Positions 12,701 through 23,696 of a stretch of 64,000 bases of DNA are shown one piece after another. This DNA is from Strigamia acuminata (lineage: Eukaryota > Arthropoda > Chilopoda > Geophilomorpha > Linotaeniidae), in the NCBI GenBank assembly GCA_949358305.1, contig OX442317.1:930001-994000 (forward strand), in the 5' to 3' direction. How positions within the stretch are numbered: position 1 is the stretch's first letter; each line of letters begins with the position of its first letter. The translations under genes were made by a program, and so were the position numbers. Below the pieces are notes generated by a model that did no database searches, was not told the origin of the DNA, and saw only the letters and a program-made list of their open reading frames with translations.

Positions 12701-15700
12701 CCCCTCACCTGTTACGCTTCTTCATGTTTTCAGCGTGAGGTGAATGGATGTATTCTTCCACGATTTGTTTCCACCGACGTCGACATAACCATCCACGGAA
12801 GAAACTTTGCACCTGACACAAAACAAAACACAACAAACAATCAATTTGCGTCCGAAACAAACGCCCATTTCTCCAACTCGCGGATATTCAATTAAAAGAG
12901 TCTGTACGGCGGAGATTTCTTGAATGGAAATAAATTCCCGAGAGTTGCAACTCAGTCCGGATCAATCAGCTTAAAAAGAAACGCTCGGATTGCATTCGAT
13001 TTTCAATTGCAAACGCAGCGAGGAGGAAAAAATGAAATAAAATTCAAACAAGCTTGATTCGACTATTAATGTACAAAGATGTTGTGTGTTTTTATGCATG
13101 CACGCTGCAGTTTTACTGTCCCCTGCACGCTTTTTACGAGTAGCTGATTCACCAATGTCCGATCAAATGGAAATAAAGTGAAAGCAACCTTCGGGTGAGT
13201 CACGGGCAGCGAACTCGAATTTCCCGACTATTTTTTTGGGGTGTATTACGGTGGTCAATGCACCTGACCAGCACTGATGGAACCCGGTTTGGATTCCTTG
13301 AGGAATTCTTTTCCATCAATTTGTTTAATCAACCGAGTTGGGTCAAATCTTAATTAAAAACATTTCAATGTCTCGCACGGCTGCAATTTGCTGATTAAAC
13401 AGCCAAATAAATCTGAATAAATAAATAAATAATGAACAAAGTATCCAATTAGCAATTCGCACCAACTAACAAGTTTGTATGAAAAATCATAAAAGTTGGT
13501 AGTTAAGCAATCCTTAATATTCTGCAACTTAATGGACTCGCTTCTTCTCTCTCTCCGAAGTAATGAAATTGTTCTCGGAAGAAGATTGGTCGAAAGAAAG
13601 GCAAGGAATGCAAGGCGGCTAATTCCTCGCAGTAACTCGTGTCAAGGGTAACATTTGAAAAATCCAATTTCACCACGAGGGACTCGGTAATTTTCGAGCT
13701 AAACCGTAACGTCTTCGCTGAAAAAGTTGCGAAAAGGAAAATTGAAATCGAGTCGCTCGCGAGTTTTTTCAACCCATTTCTGCCGTTTTTATGCTCCTTT
13801 TCTTATTAGCTGCAGCCGGGTATAAAAAGATGCGAGCATTTCGACATTTAGTAGCAGCTGTGTATGATAAAAAGGGCTTAGACCGAGTTTGAAGGTTCGC
13901 TCTACACAAAGTATACACTCTAAGATACACTAAGCGTAATGGAAAAACCTAACGACGTACACGGCTTATTACTCGCTGTTAAAGACGACCAATTGAATCG
14001 GGGGGTGGGGGGAGGGGGCAATTGAAAAACGGAATGTGTCACTCGCACCTCTCAACTGTATATGCAGTTATGGCTGTTTCGTTTCGCGACGGAATCTAAT
14101 TGGTAATTGCAATTAAAATATCGTGTAACCGCATTGACCATCGGGTTTGATTACATTTCAACCACAATATCTGTGTGTGTGTTGTTCGTTTAAGTACGCG
14201 TGTATACAAGGACACTTGCACTTCTTATTACCCTGAACTCAAAAATCGATTTGTGGCGGGTCCACGTTCGTTTCAAACCGTCGACAAGTACGTGTCACAA
14301 AAAATGTGCGTTCAATGCTCACAGATTTATATTCATTGCATTGTCTGGGGAATGCACCCGCCGAAATGGCATCCATCAGTGGCTATTTCAATTGCCTTTT
14401 TCCCCATTTGAATTTTCTAAAAAATAAAAATTTTTTTTTTAAAATTTTTATTTTTTATATTTTTGTATTCTGCAGGGAAGGAAATTGACCCCCCGAGTTC
14501 GAATCGGCCGTATTTCGTAGTGTTTTCAAAAGTCGCTTTTTTATTTGATTAAAGCAACCATAAAATGGCATTAAATCTTAAAGTGAAACCCCTGGAAGAT
14601 GGATAGGAAATTCGGCCATTTTGAAATCTCATTCGGCCGATGTTGTGCCGGGAAGTGGACTTTGTGCGGCCGGAAAGCCACTCCACGCGTTTAATGCTTT
14701 AAAACTCGAATGCGCTGTTTTCCTTTCTTTTTATATCCCGCCACAGACGGCGGAGGAAATATTGACTGCAACAGCAAAGATAATGCACGAGATGTAGCGT
14801 AGCAAAAAGCCAGTTACTGTAACTACACCAACATTTAATACATTGATATGTAGCTTATATATCACTGGGTAACGAGGTTTGCTGCCATAGCGATGGGGAT
14901 GAAGTCGTGGGCGCATGCCTGAGCTCGAATTGAGAGATTCTCGCGCATAATGTAAATGTGTAATAAGTATTTTGGCCGTTTGACATTATGAGTTAAAGGC
15001 GATATTGTTTTTGCAGTTGCGCGTAGTTGTGTGGCTGACTTGCCTTTTTGATCTTCTTGATTTCTTCGCTTTCTTCGATCCGAACTTCGTCGTTTTCGGT
15101 GATGTCGAATAGTTTCATTTCTTTCTTCATCGCGAAGATGTCCGCCTGTAGTTTCTTGATGTCGGAAGTGTACTCCTCGCACTGTTGCATATATTGGTGT
15201 TTTGCAGTTTTCTCGCTTTCGACAATTTGCAATAAGTGCAAGTGTTTTTGTTCTAATTCTTCTTTGAGCAACAATAGTGAACTAAAACTAAAGAGGAAAA
15301 ATAAATGAATACTCAATTTCAACTAAAAGGTTTTAGATTTTTAACTGTTTTAGATTTGCTTAGATTTTAATTTGGGTTTATGTAAACAAGTGTTTTGTTA
15401 AGTTTAGTCACCGTTTTTGATATTTTTCACTCATTTTTCACTCATTTTTCACTCATTTTTCACTCATTTTCACTCAATTTCACTCATTTTTCACTCATTT
15501 TTCACTCATTTTTCCACTCATTTTCCACTCATTTTTCACTCATTTTCCACTCATTTTCCACTCATTTTTTTACTCATTTTCCACTCATTTTCCACTCAAT
15601 TTCCACTCATTTTTTTACTCATTTTTCACTCATTTTTCCACTCATTTTCCACTCATTTTCTACTCAATTTCCACTCATTTTTTTTACTCATTTTTCACTC

Positions 15701-18375
15701 GTTTACCACTCATTTTTCACTCATTTTCCACTCATATTCCACTCATATTCCACTCATTTTCCACTCATTTTCCACTCAATTTTTACCAATTTTCCACTCA
15801 ATTTTCACTCATTTTCCACTCATTTTCCACTAATTTTCCACTCAATTTTCACTCATTTTCCACTCACTTTTTACCCATTTTCTGGTCAATTTCCTTCATT
15901 TTCGAGCAATTTCTTAGTAAATTTTTTTAAATTTTCATTTTCACACCCTTTTTTTTATTTTTGCATGTTAAACATTCCTAAAATCGTTCGTGATGTCATG
16001 AAAATTAATTAATTCTAAACCTGTTACCATTACTAGTCGAGTTACTTCACTCCATAAAACGAGAATTAATAATTGCCAAAAGAGTTACGCCGAATAATGT
16101 AAAAGAAATGAATTTAAAGCGTCAAAATTGTAATCCCAATGACCCCAAAAGCAGATGAAAAGGCGACGAAAAGGACGAGCAGAAACTGCATCGACAAGTG
16201 AGTTTACCTGGCTTGTTTAATTGCGTCGATCCACAATTCACATTCGGTTTCCGTTTCCGCACGTAATTCGTATTGCCTTAATTCTTCTTGTCGAAATCGG
16301 ATTGCAAAACAGTGCTAATGATTAATCCCCCGACCGAAAAAGAAAAAAAATAATTAATAACAAACAAAATCCATCAACAGGTGTAAGAAAACAAACTCAA
16401 AGCGTCCACGCATGCGCAATAATTGTTTTGAAATTTATTCGCTTTTTTAATTGTTAATCAAACGGCGCCTAGCAACCGCGCGCAGCATCCCGTCGCCATA
16501 GCAACCCATTTTAAAACGCTCGTAAAGCCGAAACAAACATCTATTTTCACCTGTTGGACAACAAAATAACCCTTTCCCCCAAATAAAACCATCAAACTAA
16601 CAAATAAACAACGGCGCTCCGACACACAACCTTTAACCCTTGCCTACGCGTCTATTTTTAGCTCTATTTGTTTTGAGAGCGCGAGCATCAGGTGAATCAC
16701 CATGGCAACTGCGTGAACAGTCCACCTGCAACATCTGCAATGTTTTGGATTTTCCAAAATGGCCGCTCGCAAAGAAAATTTTTATTGTTATTTTTTTTTT
16801 TAAAATAAAAAAAAAAGTAATTAAAAAATAAATAGAACGAAATTGTGATTTTTTTGTTGGTTTTTTCGGTTTTAAACGTGCGTAGTGGAAGTAAGAAATT
16901 GTCAGCTTGAAGAGCATCATCCCGTTGCCATGACAACTCGTTACTATTGATCACGAGCAGATGCCAAAAGAATAGTGCTTTACACACTTGTTGCTAAAAT
17001 ACAACACAGTTTGTCAAGGTGACAGTTATGTGTATTTCCAGTGCACAAACACTTCTTTTTTCCATCTTTCTCGTCTTATTTTCCATTTTCCGTTCTCCAT
17101 TTTGCTCCGCGACCATTTCCATAGCTCGAGCCTACGTGGAGGTATGTTTGGTAATTTTTATTTTTATTTTTTTATTTTTTTTTAATTTTTTTTTTTATGA
17201 TTGGTTGTTACCGACACGGGAAAAAAAAATTCAAAATTGTTTACGACATTCGCTCAAATTGATTTTGCGCGTGAAAATTGCGAATTAGAATTTTTTTCTT
17301 CAACAAATAAAATAAAAATAAAAATAAAAATTGATTCGGATTCGATTGGGGTGTTTGAATGTGAATTTAAGTCATTTCGAAATACTTCCACTTAACTGTA
17401 TTAGCATTTTGCCGACCCAAATCTCTCGAGAAATTTATTCGCTTACAAAATAATTGAAATTGCGTTCAGAGATAAAAGTAGAAATAAATAAAAGAAAAAA
17501 AATGGCAAGTTTGGCACGAATTTGCGAGCGATTTTATCGCATGTTTGCTTTACATCGGTCCAACTAATAAAGACGAGACGGAGAAGACATTAGACATCTT
17601 GCAGTTTGTAGTCGCTCGTCAAAACACTCGACGCGTTTTGCCTTCAAAGTGGCCCGAAATGTAAAGATTAAGACGAGTTGCTGCCTTTTTTGTATGCGAT
17701 TCACCACTTGCACTTTGTCAAGACTCTGTTTGCTTGTAACACACGGCGAGCTAACTGATTGTATGCAATTTGCACACATTTCGGTAAACGATTTCACCGA
17801 CGCATCCAACCATTAAACTCTAATTCAAACGAGCGAATCACTAAATCTTTACAACAAAACTCGTCTTAAAGCTAAAACGAGCTCTTAATCGTCGTTCCAC
17901 ACCCTACGAATGAATTTGGCCTCATAAAAACCCACAATCTGACCAAACGTCCGTGCATTTTTACTGCCGACAATGAAAACAAAACAAAAAACAACAAAAA
18001 CTGTCATCTTTTCATTCTGCCATTCCTCCGCAAAATAATCATCTCCACTTTCCACCACCTGTTCCATCCAATTAATTAATTTAAAAAAAAAAAATATTTT
18101 TAAATTTTAATTTTTTTTACCTGTTTTTCGCCTTTGTCGGTCGGAATGATGAGTCGTTCGCAATAAGAACCTTCGAGGAAAATGAGGCCACAGACGCGCG
18201 CGTTGTTGAGTTTATGATAGAAGAGAAGATTTTGATACAAAGTGAACCAGCGCACTTTCCACTTTGAATTGTCGCCCCATCGCTTGGACAGGTAGCCGGT
18301 CATCGTGTGGTCGTTGCGCGCCTTTTCGTACAAGTTGAGCACCTGGGCCTCCTCTAACTTGACTTGTCGCTGCAT
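990..18375 (-). CDS. Rasgrf: RasGRF (Ras-specific guanine nucleotide-releasing factor), complete, 25 exons
   Basis: This is a dual exchange factor that loads GTP onto Ras (CDC25 domain) and Rac-type GTPases (DH domain) at the membrane, coupled to Ca2+/calmodulin through an IQ motif. Exons: 18121-18375, 16208-16314, 15044-15287, 12709-12812, 12486-12635, 11944-12023, 11162-11355, 10421-10546, 8910-9012, 8710-8855, 8414-8653, 8196-8351, 7529-7704, 7273-7443, 6880-7145, 4825-5187, 4582-4711, 3775-3953, 3415-3704, 2756-2853, 2607-2691, 1594-1791, 1309-1506, 1180-1248, 990-1112. They total 4251 nt with every junction in phase, giving 1416 residues, against about 1240-1270 in vertebrates; the excess is in the linker. 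The start MQRQVKLEE aligns with the vertebrate MQK start. Domain order PH-coiled coil-IQ-DH-PH-REM-CDC25 is complete. The donor of exon 3 is GC rather than GT. Identification is firm; exact ends of weak exons are inferred. Confidence 0.96.
1887..2043. mobile_element. Small inverted-repeat element with internal 30-bp direct repeat
   Basis: The ends GCTGGACTGG and CCAGTCCAGC form a 10-bp inverted repeat. Inside, a 30-bp unit (CCGG...CCCGGTGG) occurs twice near 1898-1957. It lies in the intron between RasGRF exons 21 and 22. The family is not identified. Confidence 0.5.
2097..2283. mobile_element. MITE with CAGTCAAAG terminal inverted repeats, TA target duplication
   Basis: The left end CAGTCAAAGCTGCGTAGC is matched perfectly by its reverse complement at the right end, and both are flanked by TA. 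TA duplication plus CAGTCAAA ends are typical of pogo/Tigger-type derivatives. It is 187 bp and non-coding, in the RasGRF intron 21. Confidence 0.75.
2303..2501. mobile_element. Short MITE, TIR TACCRTATTTCTTC
   Basis: Ends TACCATATTTCTTCGATTC and the reverse complement of GAATGGAAGAAATACGGTA form about 28-bp imperfect inverted repeats around 199 bp. It is non-coding and sits right beside the previous MITE in the same RasGRF intron. Confidence 0.65.
3775..7443 (-). CDS. Rasgrf: RasGRF exons 14-18: long Ser/Thr-rich linker with two internal repeat arrays
   Basis: Exons 14-18 (about residues 695-1063) encode low-complexity sequence between REM and CDC25. Exon 15 has four 13-residue repeats beginning RRIS, RRVS, RRIS and RRVS (target Ser about 774, 787, 800, 813), matching the PKA consensus R-R-x-S. 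Exon 16 is acidic and Ser-rich. Exon 17 ends in [12 protein letters not shown] and exon 18 starts with [11 protein letters not shown], matching the GVVMTS and SAFAIATAG landmarks of vertebrate RasGRF. Exon 18 then carries four heptads of the form (S/A)T(P/Q)RSS. The landmarks on both sides show the repeats are truly coding. Confidence 0.9.
4188..4570. repeat. Diverged copy of the GCAGCCCAGGGGCGCC-type repeat
   Basis: Segments such as GGGGCGCCTGATTTTC and CTGAAAAGTGTTAG resemble the element at 8001-8140, but unrelated sequence separates the two halves. It is probably an older or composite copy, in the intron between RasGRF exons 17 and 18. Confidence 0.4.
5456..5903. mobile_element. MITE with GTTTACATG inverted ends
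   Basis: The left end TGTTTACATGCACCGAATAT is mirrored at the right by sequence whose complement reads ACGTTTACATGCGCAGAATA, about 30 bp each. Inside, an ACAGGAAGTGGCACTAA unit is tandemly repeated near 5686-5740. It lies in RasGRF intron 15. Confidence 0.6.
6046..6665. mobile_element. 620-bp inverted-repeat element, TIR CAATAGGTGCATTCAATTC
   Basis: The left end CAATAGGTGCATTCAATTC is repeated in inverse orientation ending at 6665. Inside are palindromic runs of AAAACGGTTTTCG type and a block of diverged direct repeats with CGGCCGAAAATTGGCCGC character (about 6280-6405). There is no coding signature. It lies in RasGRF intron 15 next to the previous MITE. Confidence 0.65.
7529..9012 (-). CDS. 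Rasgrf: RasGRF exons 9-13: PH2 domain and REM (RasGEF-N) domain
   Basis: Exon 9 ([20 protein letters not shown]) is the DH-PH connector. Exons 10-11 carry PH2 ([40 protein letters not shown] with the helix Trp). Exons 12-13 give [38 protein letters not shown] and LTYRVFT, the RasGEF N-terminal (REM) signature. All borders keep frame. The REM helix stabilises the catalytic CDC25 hairpin in this family. Confidence 0.94.
8001..8140. mobile_element. 140-bp insertion with 11-bp target duplication
   Basis: An identical 11-mer GGGACCAGACA flanks both sides (7990-8000 and 8141-8151). The insert contains CTGCAGCCCAGGGGCGCC and a related CCCAGGGCGC near its end. It is a non-autonomous element in RasGRF intron 12. 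Confidence 0.6.
9013..10420. other. RasGRF intron 8, no gene seen
   Basis: This 1.4-kb intron has short open frames only. A short GCGCAG run lies near 10015-10035. No repeat boundary could be defined. Confidence 0.4.
10421..12635 (-). CDS. Rasgrf: RasGRF exons 5-8: DH (RhoGEF) domain
   Basis: The domain covers about residues 238-420. Recognisable blocks in order are [21 protein letters not shown] (exon 5, split here only for description), [14 protein letters not shown] and [17 protein letters not shown] (exons 6-7), [20 protein letters not shown] and [11 protein letters not shown] (exon 7), and [16 protein letters not shown] (exon 8). These are the conserved DH helices, including the TYPxxxIPRY block of CR3. 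The adjoining PH2 domain is in exons 9-11. Family knowledge says this module acts on Rac; the sequence itself shows only that the DH fold elements are intact. Confidence 0.94.
12709..12812 (-). CDS. Rasgrf: RasGRF exon 4: IQ calmodulin-binding motif
   Basis: The exon encodes [19 protein letters not shown] followed by [14 protein letters not shown] (about residues 203-237). The VQSFxRGWLCRRxWK core is the RasGRF IQ motif that binds calmodulin in vertebrate homologues. The acceptor is preceded by the long intron that uses the GC donor at 15043. Confidence 0.94.
12813..15043 (-). other. RasGRF intron 3, GC-AG type, 2.2 kb
   Basis: The intron begins AAG|GCAAGT (complement at 15038-15043) and ends TGTCAG before exon 4. 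Exon 3 length gives phase 0 at this site and exon 4 starts in phase 0 with VQSF, as in vertebrate RasGRF. No GT donor nearby keeps the IKKIKK-VQSF junction. No gene is seen inside it. Confidence 0.75.
15044..18375 (-). CDS. Rasgrf: RasGRF exons 1-3: N-terminal PH domain and coiled coil
   Basis: Exon 1 (85 codons) carries [13 protein letters not shown] and [11 protein letters not shown], the typical first half of the RasGRF PH domain. Exon 2 supplies the last strands and the C-terminal helix ([17 protein letters not shown], whose Trp is the invariant PH-helix Trp). Exon 3 begins with a Leu-rich stretch and [13 protein letters not shown], the start of the coiled coil (about residues 125-200). 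It ends in EIKKIKK, just before the IQ segment. In this family the PH-coiled coil-IQ block directs membrane and calmodulin-dependent activation. Confidence 0.93.
15417..15900. repeat. G-free tandem repeat of CACTCATTTTTC type in RasGRF intron 2
   Basis: About 480 bp of imperfect 12-14-bp units (CACTCATTTTCC, CACTCATTTTT). The plus strand has almost no G, so the RasGRF transcript carries a long purine-dominated tract. Open frames through it are artefacts of the repeat. Confidence 0.9.
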
Positions 18376-19839
18376 TGCACCTCGAGGGGTGTCGCTGAGT
18401 CAAACCCCCTTCACTCGTGGTGGTCGAGGCGTCTGCAACTGTTCTCTACTGGGGTTCCGCCAAACTCGCATATGGGCGATCGACATGCACCTCGTGGACG
18501 AAATTGCAATCGCGGGAAACGTTCATTGATTTCATAGGGTCGACGGGGGTGGGCTCGGGGGTGTTCGGCGTTCCTGCGCTCTTTTCGAGCCCACACTCGG
18601 GATTATTCGTATAAATCGATCGTTCGGATTATCCGAATTTTGCATTGTTAATTCGCTTTTTTCGCTTCGCTTCCGAAGGGAGTTTACGAGCGTTTCAATT
18701 TGTTGTTCGCGGCGAGTTTTCTCATCCGTGACAAAGTTAGATTTCGTGTAATTAATCTTGGTCTAATCTCCGCTAATTACTTGATCCATCCATCTATCCA
18801 TTTATGAAATGAATTAGTGCCTGCTCGTTCCGACACGAGATGGCGCAACTCATCGAGCGATTTTGCTGTTGGAAGCGTTTTTTTAAAAAAAATATAGTTT
18901 TGGAAATCGAAACTGATGAATTTCGCATTAGATATTCATCCGCGCATGAGTGTATCGGCCTCACATCTGACATTTTCACGTTAAATATGAAAATCAATAA
19001 ACTCGAGAACTGAAGAGCTCTTCATTAAAAAAAATTGGCATAAAAATATTAAAATTAGTGAAATGTGCATTTAGTCACTCAGTTTGTCACAAAGTTTCTA
19101 AACAAGTGTAAAGTGTCGATGTATTCAGTGATTGGCTACTTATTAATGACAAAAAGATAAAGATTTATTTAGTCTGCGTGGGTGGGGTACTGTTGTGTGT
19201 ACATGAAAAATTAATTGAAGCTGGGCCAGTTATTTTATTATTTATTCAATTGGGAATAAATGCAGGTGATGATTCATCATCGTAATTTTGTGTGAAAGCT
19301 TTTTTTTGTGTCGGTGCGAATCAATGGTCAATTAATGAATTTTCCCAAACTTAGTTTCAGAATTGATGTGACGATACAGTCACTCACCAGACTGCGCGTA
19401 AGGTTTGCGGACTGCAGAGGCACTTGTGGTGAGTCCATTGGATCGGAATAGGTTGTAGGGTGTAGCGAATACCTGATTTTATCAAGGATTTTGTCAAGGT
19501 AACTGACAATCACACGAGTTGGGCAGGGAAGCCAACACTGGATCTTCCTCCTTCGGGATCTTCGACGACACAATCAGTTAGAGGCGAGTTGGAATGGGAA
19601 ACAGAATGTTTTTATTTATTTAAAAAAAAAATAATAATAATATAGATTTTTTTTTATTGAATTTATCCGGTTGCAGGGAATAATTTTTATATTTTTTTTA
19701 TTTAGGAATCCTCTTGTATTCGCAGGAAACAGAGAAGTTGTCGACTTGCACCAACTCTTGTGTTTGGTAGTTATTTTTGAAAAATATTTTGTATTTTATG
19801 TAAATAGATTGTATAATTAGATATTTTTGTCTCTAGAAA
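18376..19839. promoter_or_regulatory. Shared intergenic region between divergent RasGRF and STRA6-like 1
   Basis: RasGRF starts at 18375 on the minus strand and the first STRA6-like gene at 19840 on the plus strand, so these 1.46 kb contain both 5' ends. The stretch just above RasGRF (18380-18600) is more GC-rich and CpG-rich than its surroundings, consistent with a promoter. No TATA box or specific operator can be assigned confidently. Short open frames at 19328-19573 and 18411-18596 have no recognisable product. Confidence 0.4.
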
Positions 19840-22800
19840 ATGATCGACGATGAGTTGAAAGACTTGCTGTACGTTTGTTCGCAAATGTTAAAACTATTGC
19901 ACAGAAACGAGTAATTTTTATTTGTGTTGAATCAATTGAATTATTGAATCGAATAATTGATTTTAAGAACTGGATCTGACGAAGATGAAAACGTAGACGA
20001 TGAATATTTCACCGCGCACTACGAAGCCGACAAATTTGTTAGTTTATATGAAATAAGCATATGGGTTTATGCAACCCAAATGGTAATCAAATATATTCGA
20101 ATAAATCCACACATTAATTATATTTTGTATTCATTATTATTTTGTAGTTACTCGGACTAACAATTGTGATGTTTATGACCAAAAGGAAAGCGCGCTGGCC
20201 CAACTGTCTAGGCGGCCATTTTGGCTTAGCTGTGTACGAATATCTATTTAAAAAAAATTATTTTGTTACAATATATATTTTCTACGACATTCAACAGACC
20301 GGCAAACTTTTTGGAAGGCAGAAAACGACGGAAACCATACATAGCCGCATTTGCATTAGCTGCACTGGCCATAATTGATACGCTTAGAGCAATGGATGAA
20401 GAAGCTAAAGGGTTGAGTTCATCAATCAAAAGTAATTTTTACTAACAAAAAATTTTTATTTTTATATTGAAAAATTGAAAATCTTATTTGTTTAGTATTT
20501 TTAAAATTACTCATGATGAGTTTCCTGGGTTGCTATTTTCTGCCACTCTTTGCGTGTATCTACATGGGCACTTATCTATCCTGCATCGTTGGATTAATTT
20601 ATCACATTGTACTGCTTATCTTAACTATAATTGATGAAATCCCAGCGCCGAATCTCACTAGGGTAAACAAAACGAGGCAAAAATGTAAATTTTGTTTAAT
20701 TTATTTACAATTCTATTTCTGCTTGTTAGAAAGCCCTTATGAAGGAGTTGTTACTCTATTCGATCGTGTTGGTATTTGCTGGCACATTTCTCATCTATTG
20801 GTTTATAAAACGAATTTTTCGACACTGGAAGGTCCAATCTTTCGATCAAGATATTCCCATAGATCAGGTAAAAGCAATCGCGCTTGTCAGTGAAAAATGA
20901 TTTATACTTTATTTTTGTTCTCTCCGTAGGTTAAATACGTAAAGAGTTTATTTCTGTCTAAAGAAAGGTTAATTTGTTAATTTATTTAATTTTTTCTTCG
21001 AGTTCTAATTGCGAATTTACGCCAGGTATTTATTGTTGCAAGAAGCTGGGTGTTTGGTTGATGAAGGTACAGGCAGCAAATGTTTTCTTTGGTTTCGCAA
21101 ACACGTTTATCGCAAAACTCCAGGTAATGGCGAAATAATTTGAGATTTTGCACGATTTTTCATTTACGCTTTGAATGTTAAGGTTTCCGCTATTCCCTTA
21201 CGATTCTAGTGAGCTGCACCGTTGGATTTCTCATAATAACCCACGTAAACGCATCAGTCGAGCGACATTTTTAAAAATTTTAACATTTAAATTTTAAATT
21301 ACAGATATCCATTATGTTGTTCTACGATTTTATTCAAAACATGGTTGAAATTCTGCAGCTGTTGGAGGATTTTAAGATTTTCAAGGAGACTACCGTACCG
21401 AATTGTGATTACCGTATTTAATTTTAAAGCAGAGAATCGATAGTTTTGACATTTTAGTTGTCAGGTCCTTCGTAAAGCGATTCACACGCACAACCGTAGC
21501 GGACAAGGAAGCTGTGACGAAAAAAGACGCGGATGAGATATCGCTCTACGAGCTTCTGTATTATCAGTCTGTGATTATTTTAGGTGATTAGGCCATTCAC
21601 ATTTAATGATACAAATACACATTTCATTCATCAATGTATTTGTTAGTTGTATCTATTGTTGCTGGTCTCACGGCGTACGCTTTAAGTATCTTCAACATTT
21701 GTCGCTTGTTGACGTCGTACAGGCAGAACGTGCTGGGACAACGAAAGCAAAAACAAAACCAACTCATCTTAAACGTTTCCCAAAACGTTGCGAATATTAG
21801 TCTGGTGGTGAATGGAACGGAAAATAAAGAATAAAAATTTTTGTTTATTAATTTTTGTTTATTAATTTTTTTTTTAGCGTTCTGCGATTCAATTTGGGGG
21901 CTACCAAGTTGCATATCTTGTTGCAGGTAAAAATTAAAAATTAAACAAAAATAAAAATAAAATAATTTTTTTTTTTTTTAATTTTTAAAATTTTTAGGTT
22001 TTAGTATTCAACTATTTGCATTCAATCTTTTGCTGTTCATCATCGGAGAAGTAATACTTCTACCGATACAATTTGCTTTCTGGAGTTTTGTTTTGAAAAT
22101 TGCAGAAATTGTTGGGTAAAAACTGTGAAATTCCAACGGAAATAAATAAATAACTAATTAATTGATTTTGCAGCGCTTTCGTCCTCGCTTTGCTATTGAT
22201 ACAGCTAACTCAATATTTGCTAATAAGATTTTATTTTCTCGAAGATAAAGGCCGCACGATGGCCCTAGACAACAGGTATTTATTTGTACACATATTTAGC
22301 ATGCATAATCGAAATGTAGAATATTTCAGGCGAGGATTCTTCATCATGTCGTATTTTGTCTTCTTCTACAACATCCTCACCGGGATAATCTCTTGTATCA
22401 GGCGAATAATCATTGGCGCGTTCATAGGACTCTGTCTCGTGCCTCGACTGGACGCGAGCAGTTACCCTCGACTGTACGAACATCTCGACAAGGGTTTCAA
22501 AAACTATTCGTGTTTACTGCATTTGGAAGCGCTGCAGTCAAATCCGGTCGCGTTGACATTCGTCATGTTTTTGCTTCGGACAAAGAAAGCGCCCACTAGT
22601 GGTCTTTTATTAGGTGAAATGAGATTTAATTCTAATTCGGACGAATGATTGTAAATTTTTTTTTGTTTTAATTTCACGCAGAACCTAAATTAAACAAGAG
22701 AAAACACGTCGCCTTGAACAGGTGGTTCGTGGCGTACACGATGATACGAAATCCAAGTATTATTTTTTTCCGAGGTCACTTGAACGAGTTGTCCATTTTG

Positions 22801-22872
22801 GGAGTTTATTCAAAACCGTTTGAGAACGAGAATGAGAATGGCAAGGAGGCTAAAGTCGATGTTCCTGCCTAA
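19840..22872 (+). CDS. STRA6-like: STRA6-like multipass membrane protein, paralogue 1 (17 exons, 679 aa)
   Basis: STRA6-family proteins are plasma-membrane transporters; in vertebrates they take up retinol from a carrier. Exons: 19840-19910, 19968-20082, 20148-20233, 20298-20431, 20496-20662, 20730-20867, 20930-20967, 21026-21123, 21183-21244, 21305-21404, 21458-21583, 21647-21807, 21878-21926, 21998-22115, 22174-22275, 22330-22613, 22682-22872. All phases fit (2040 nt). Family landmarks: PANFLEGRKRRKP after the first membrane segment, GGYQVAYLVAG, LPIQFAFWSFVLK, FFIMSYFVFFYN, HLEALQSNPV and the C-terminal RWFVAYTMIRNPSI. Hydrophobic segments lie near residues 48-71, 103-118, 140-185, 197-219, 283-312, 378-400, 440-515 and 525-560. 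The N-terminus is acidic and has no signal peptide. It lacks the intron present at DxGFK in the other three copies. The substrate is inferred, not shown. Confidence 0.93.
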
Positions 22873-23696
22873 TTAAGTGAGTTTAAACACAATTTTTGCG
22901 TTAATTTGGTGCAAAAAATGCTGATTTTGCGATATCTCGTAGTTTGTTTGAAGTTGGCTTCACCGCACACCTCTGAATCTGTTCCGTTGCATCGTGCAAA
23001 CAAAACACTCGTTATTAATTAACTAATGCTCAAATTGTACAGAGATTTTCATATTTTATTCATGCAATATTACCCGTTAACGCTGATGTGAATACTCTAC
23101 TTTATTAACACGTGCCAGCGCGTTGTTTAATAAACTTGTTGCGTGGAATTGTCCGTAAATTGTTCCTCCTTTTGAGAAAAACGATAAGATCATATATTTT
23201 CATCTCCCAGCAACAACTGAGAGTTACAAAGGTGAGGCGAGTCCATTCCACACAGGTGGCGCAGTGGAGATGAAATGACATTAATAGCCTTGGAAATATA
23301 AGGCAGTGGGTACACAGACCTGTGTTTCTACTTGTAGTTATGTCACATGCTGATTGCTGGGTGGGATGTAAACACAACTGGTGATCATTTGATTGAATTA
23401 GTGTTTTCATATTTTATTCGTGTGTTTTCCTGTCGATTGCAACATTGGGTGACAATTTTATGCTGCGTTTCTCATTTTCATTCGAAGGAAACGGAAAAAA
23501 CTAATTTTCAGAATCAAGTTTGGTTTCCAGGGAATTTGTCTTCGGCCAACCCTGTTGCATGACGTCGCTTGACTTTATCATTAGTGCCCGATACACTCAA
23601 GAAAGATTCCCAGGAACGACAAAGCGGAGGTGCAATAGATTAACTATAGTTGATTAGGTTTACTTACGGCGTTTTGACATTTTTTTATCTCAGAAA
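22873..23696 (+). other. Intergenic, 3' UTR of STRA6-like 1 and promoter of STRA6-like 2
   Basis: The first ~270 bases are a 3' flank sharing short motifs with the flanks after paralogues 2 and 3. The remainder has no recognised coding content. An AG acceptor at 23692-23693 sits three bases before the paralogue 2 start codon. Confidence 0.4.
23129..23134 (+). terminator. Poly(A) signal candidate, STRA6-like 1
   Basis: AATAAA lies 257 nt past the stop codon, within the 3' flank that paralogues 1 and 2 share. Confidence 0.4.

Noticed and set aside
15395-16012. 205-codon Phe/His/Ser-rich open frame on the plus strand
   Set aside because: It is the translation of the G-free tandem repeat inside a RasGRF intron; composition is repeat-driven.
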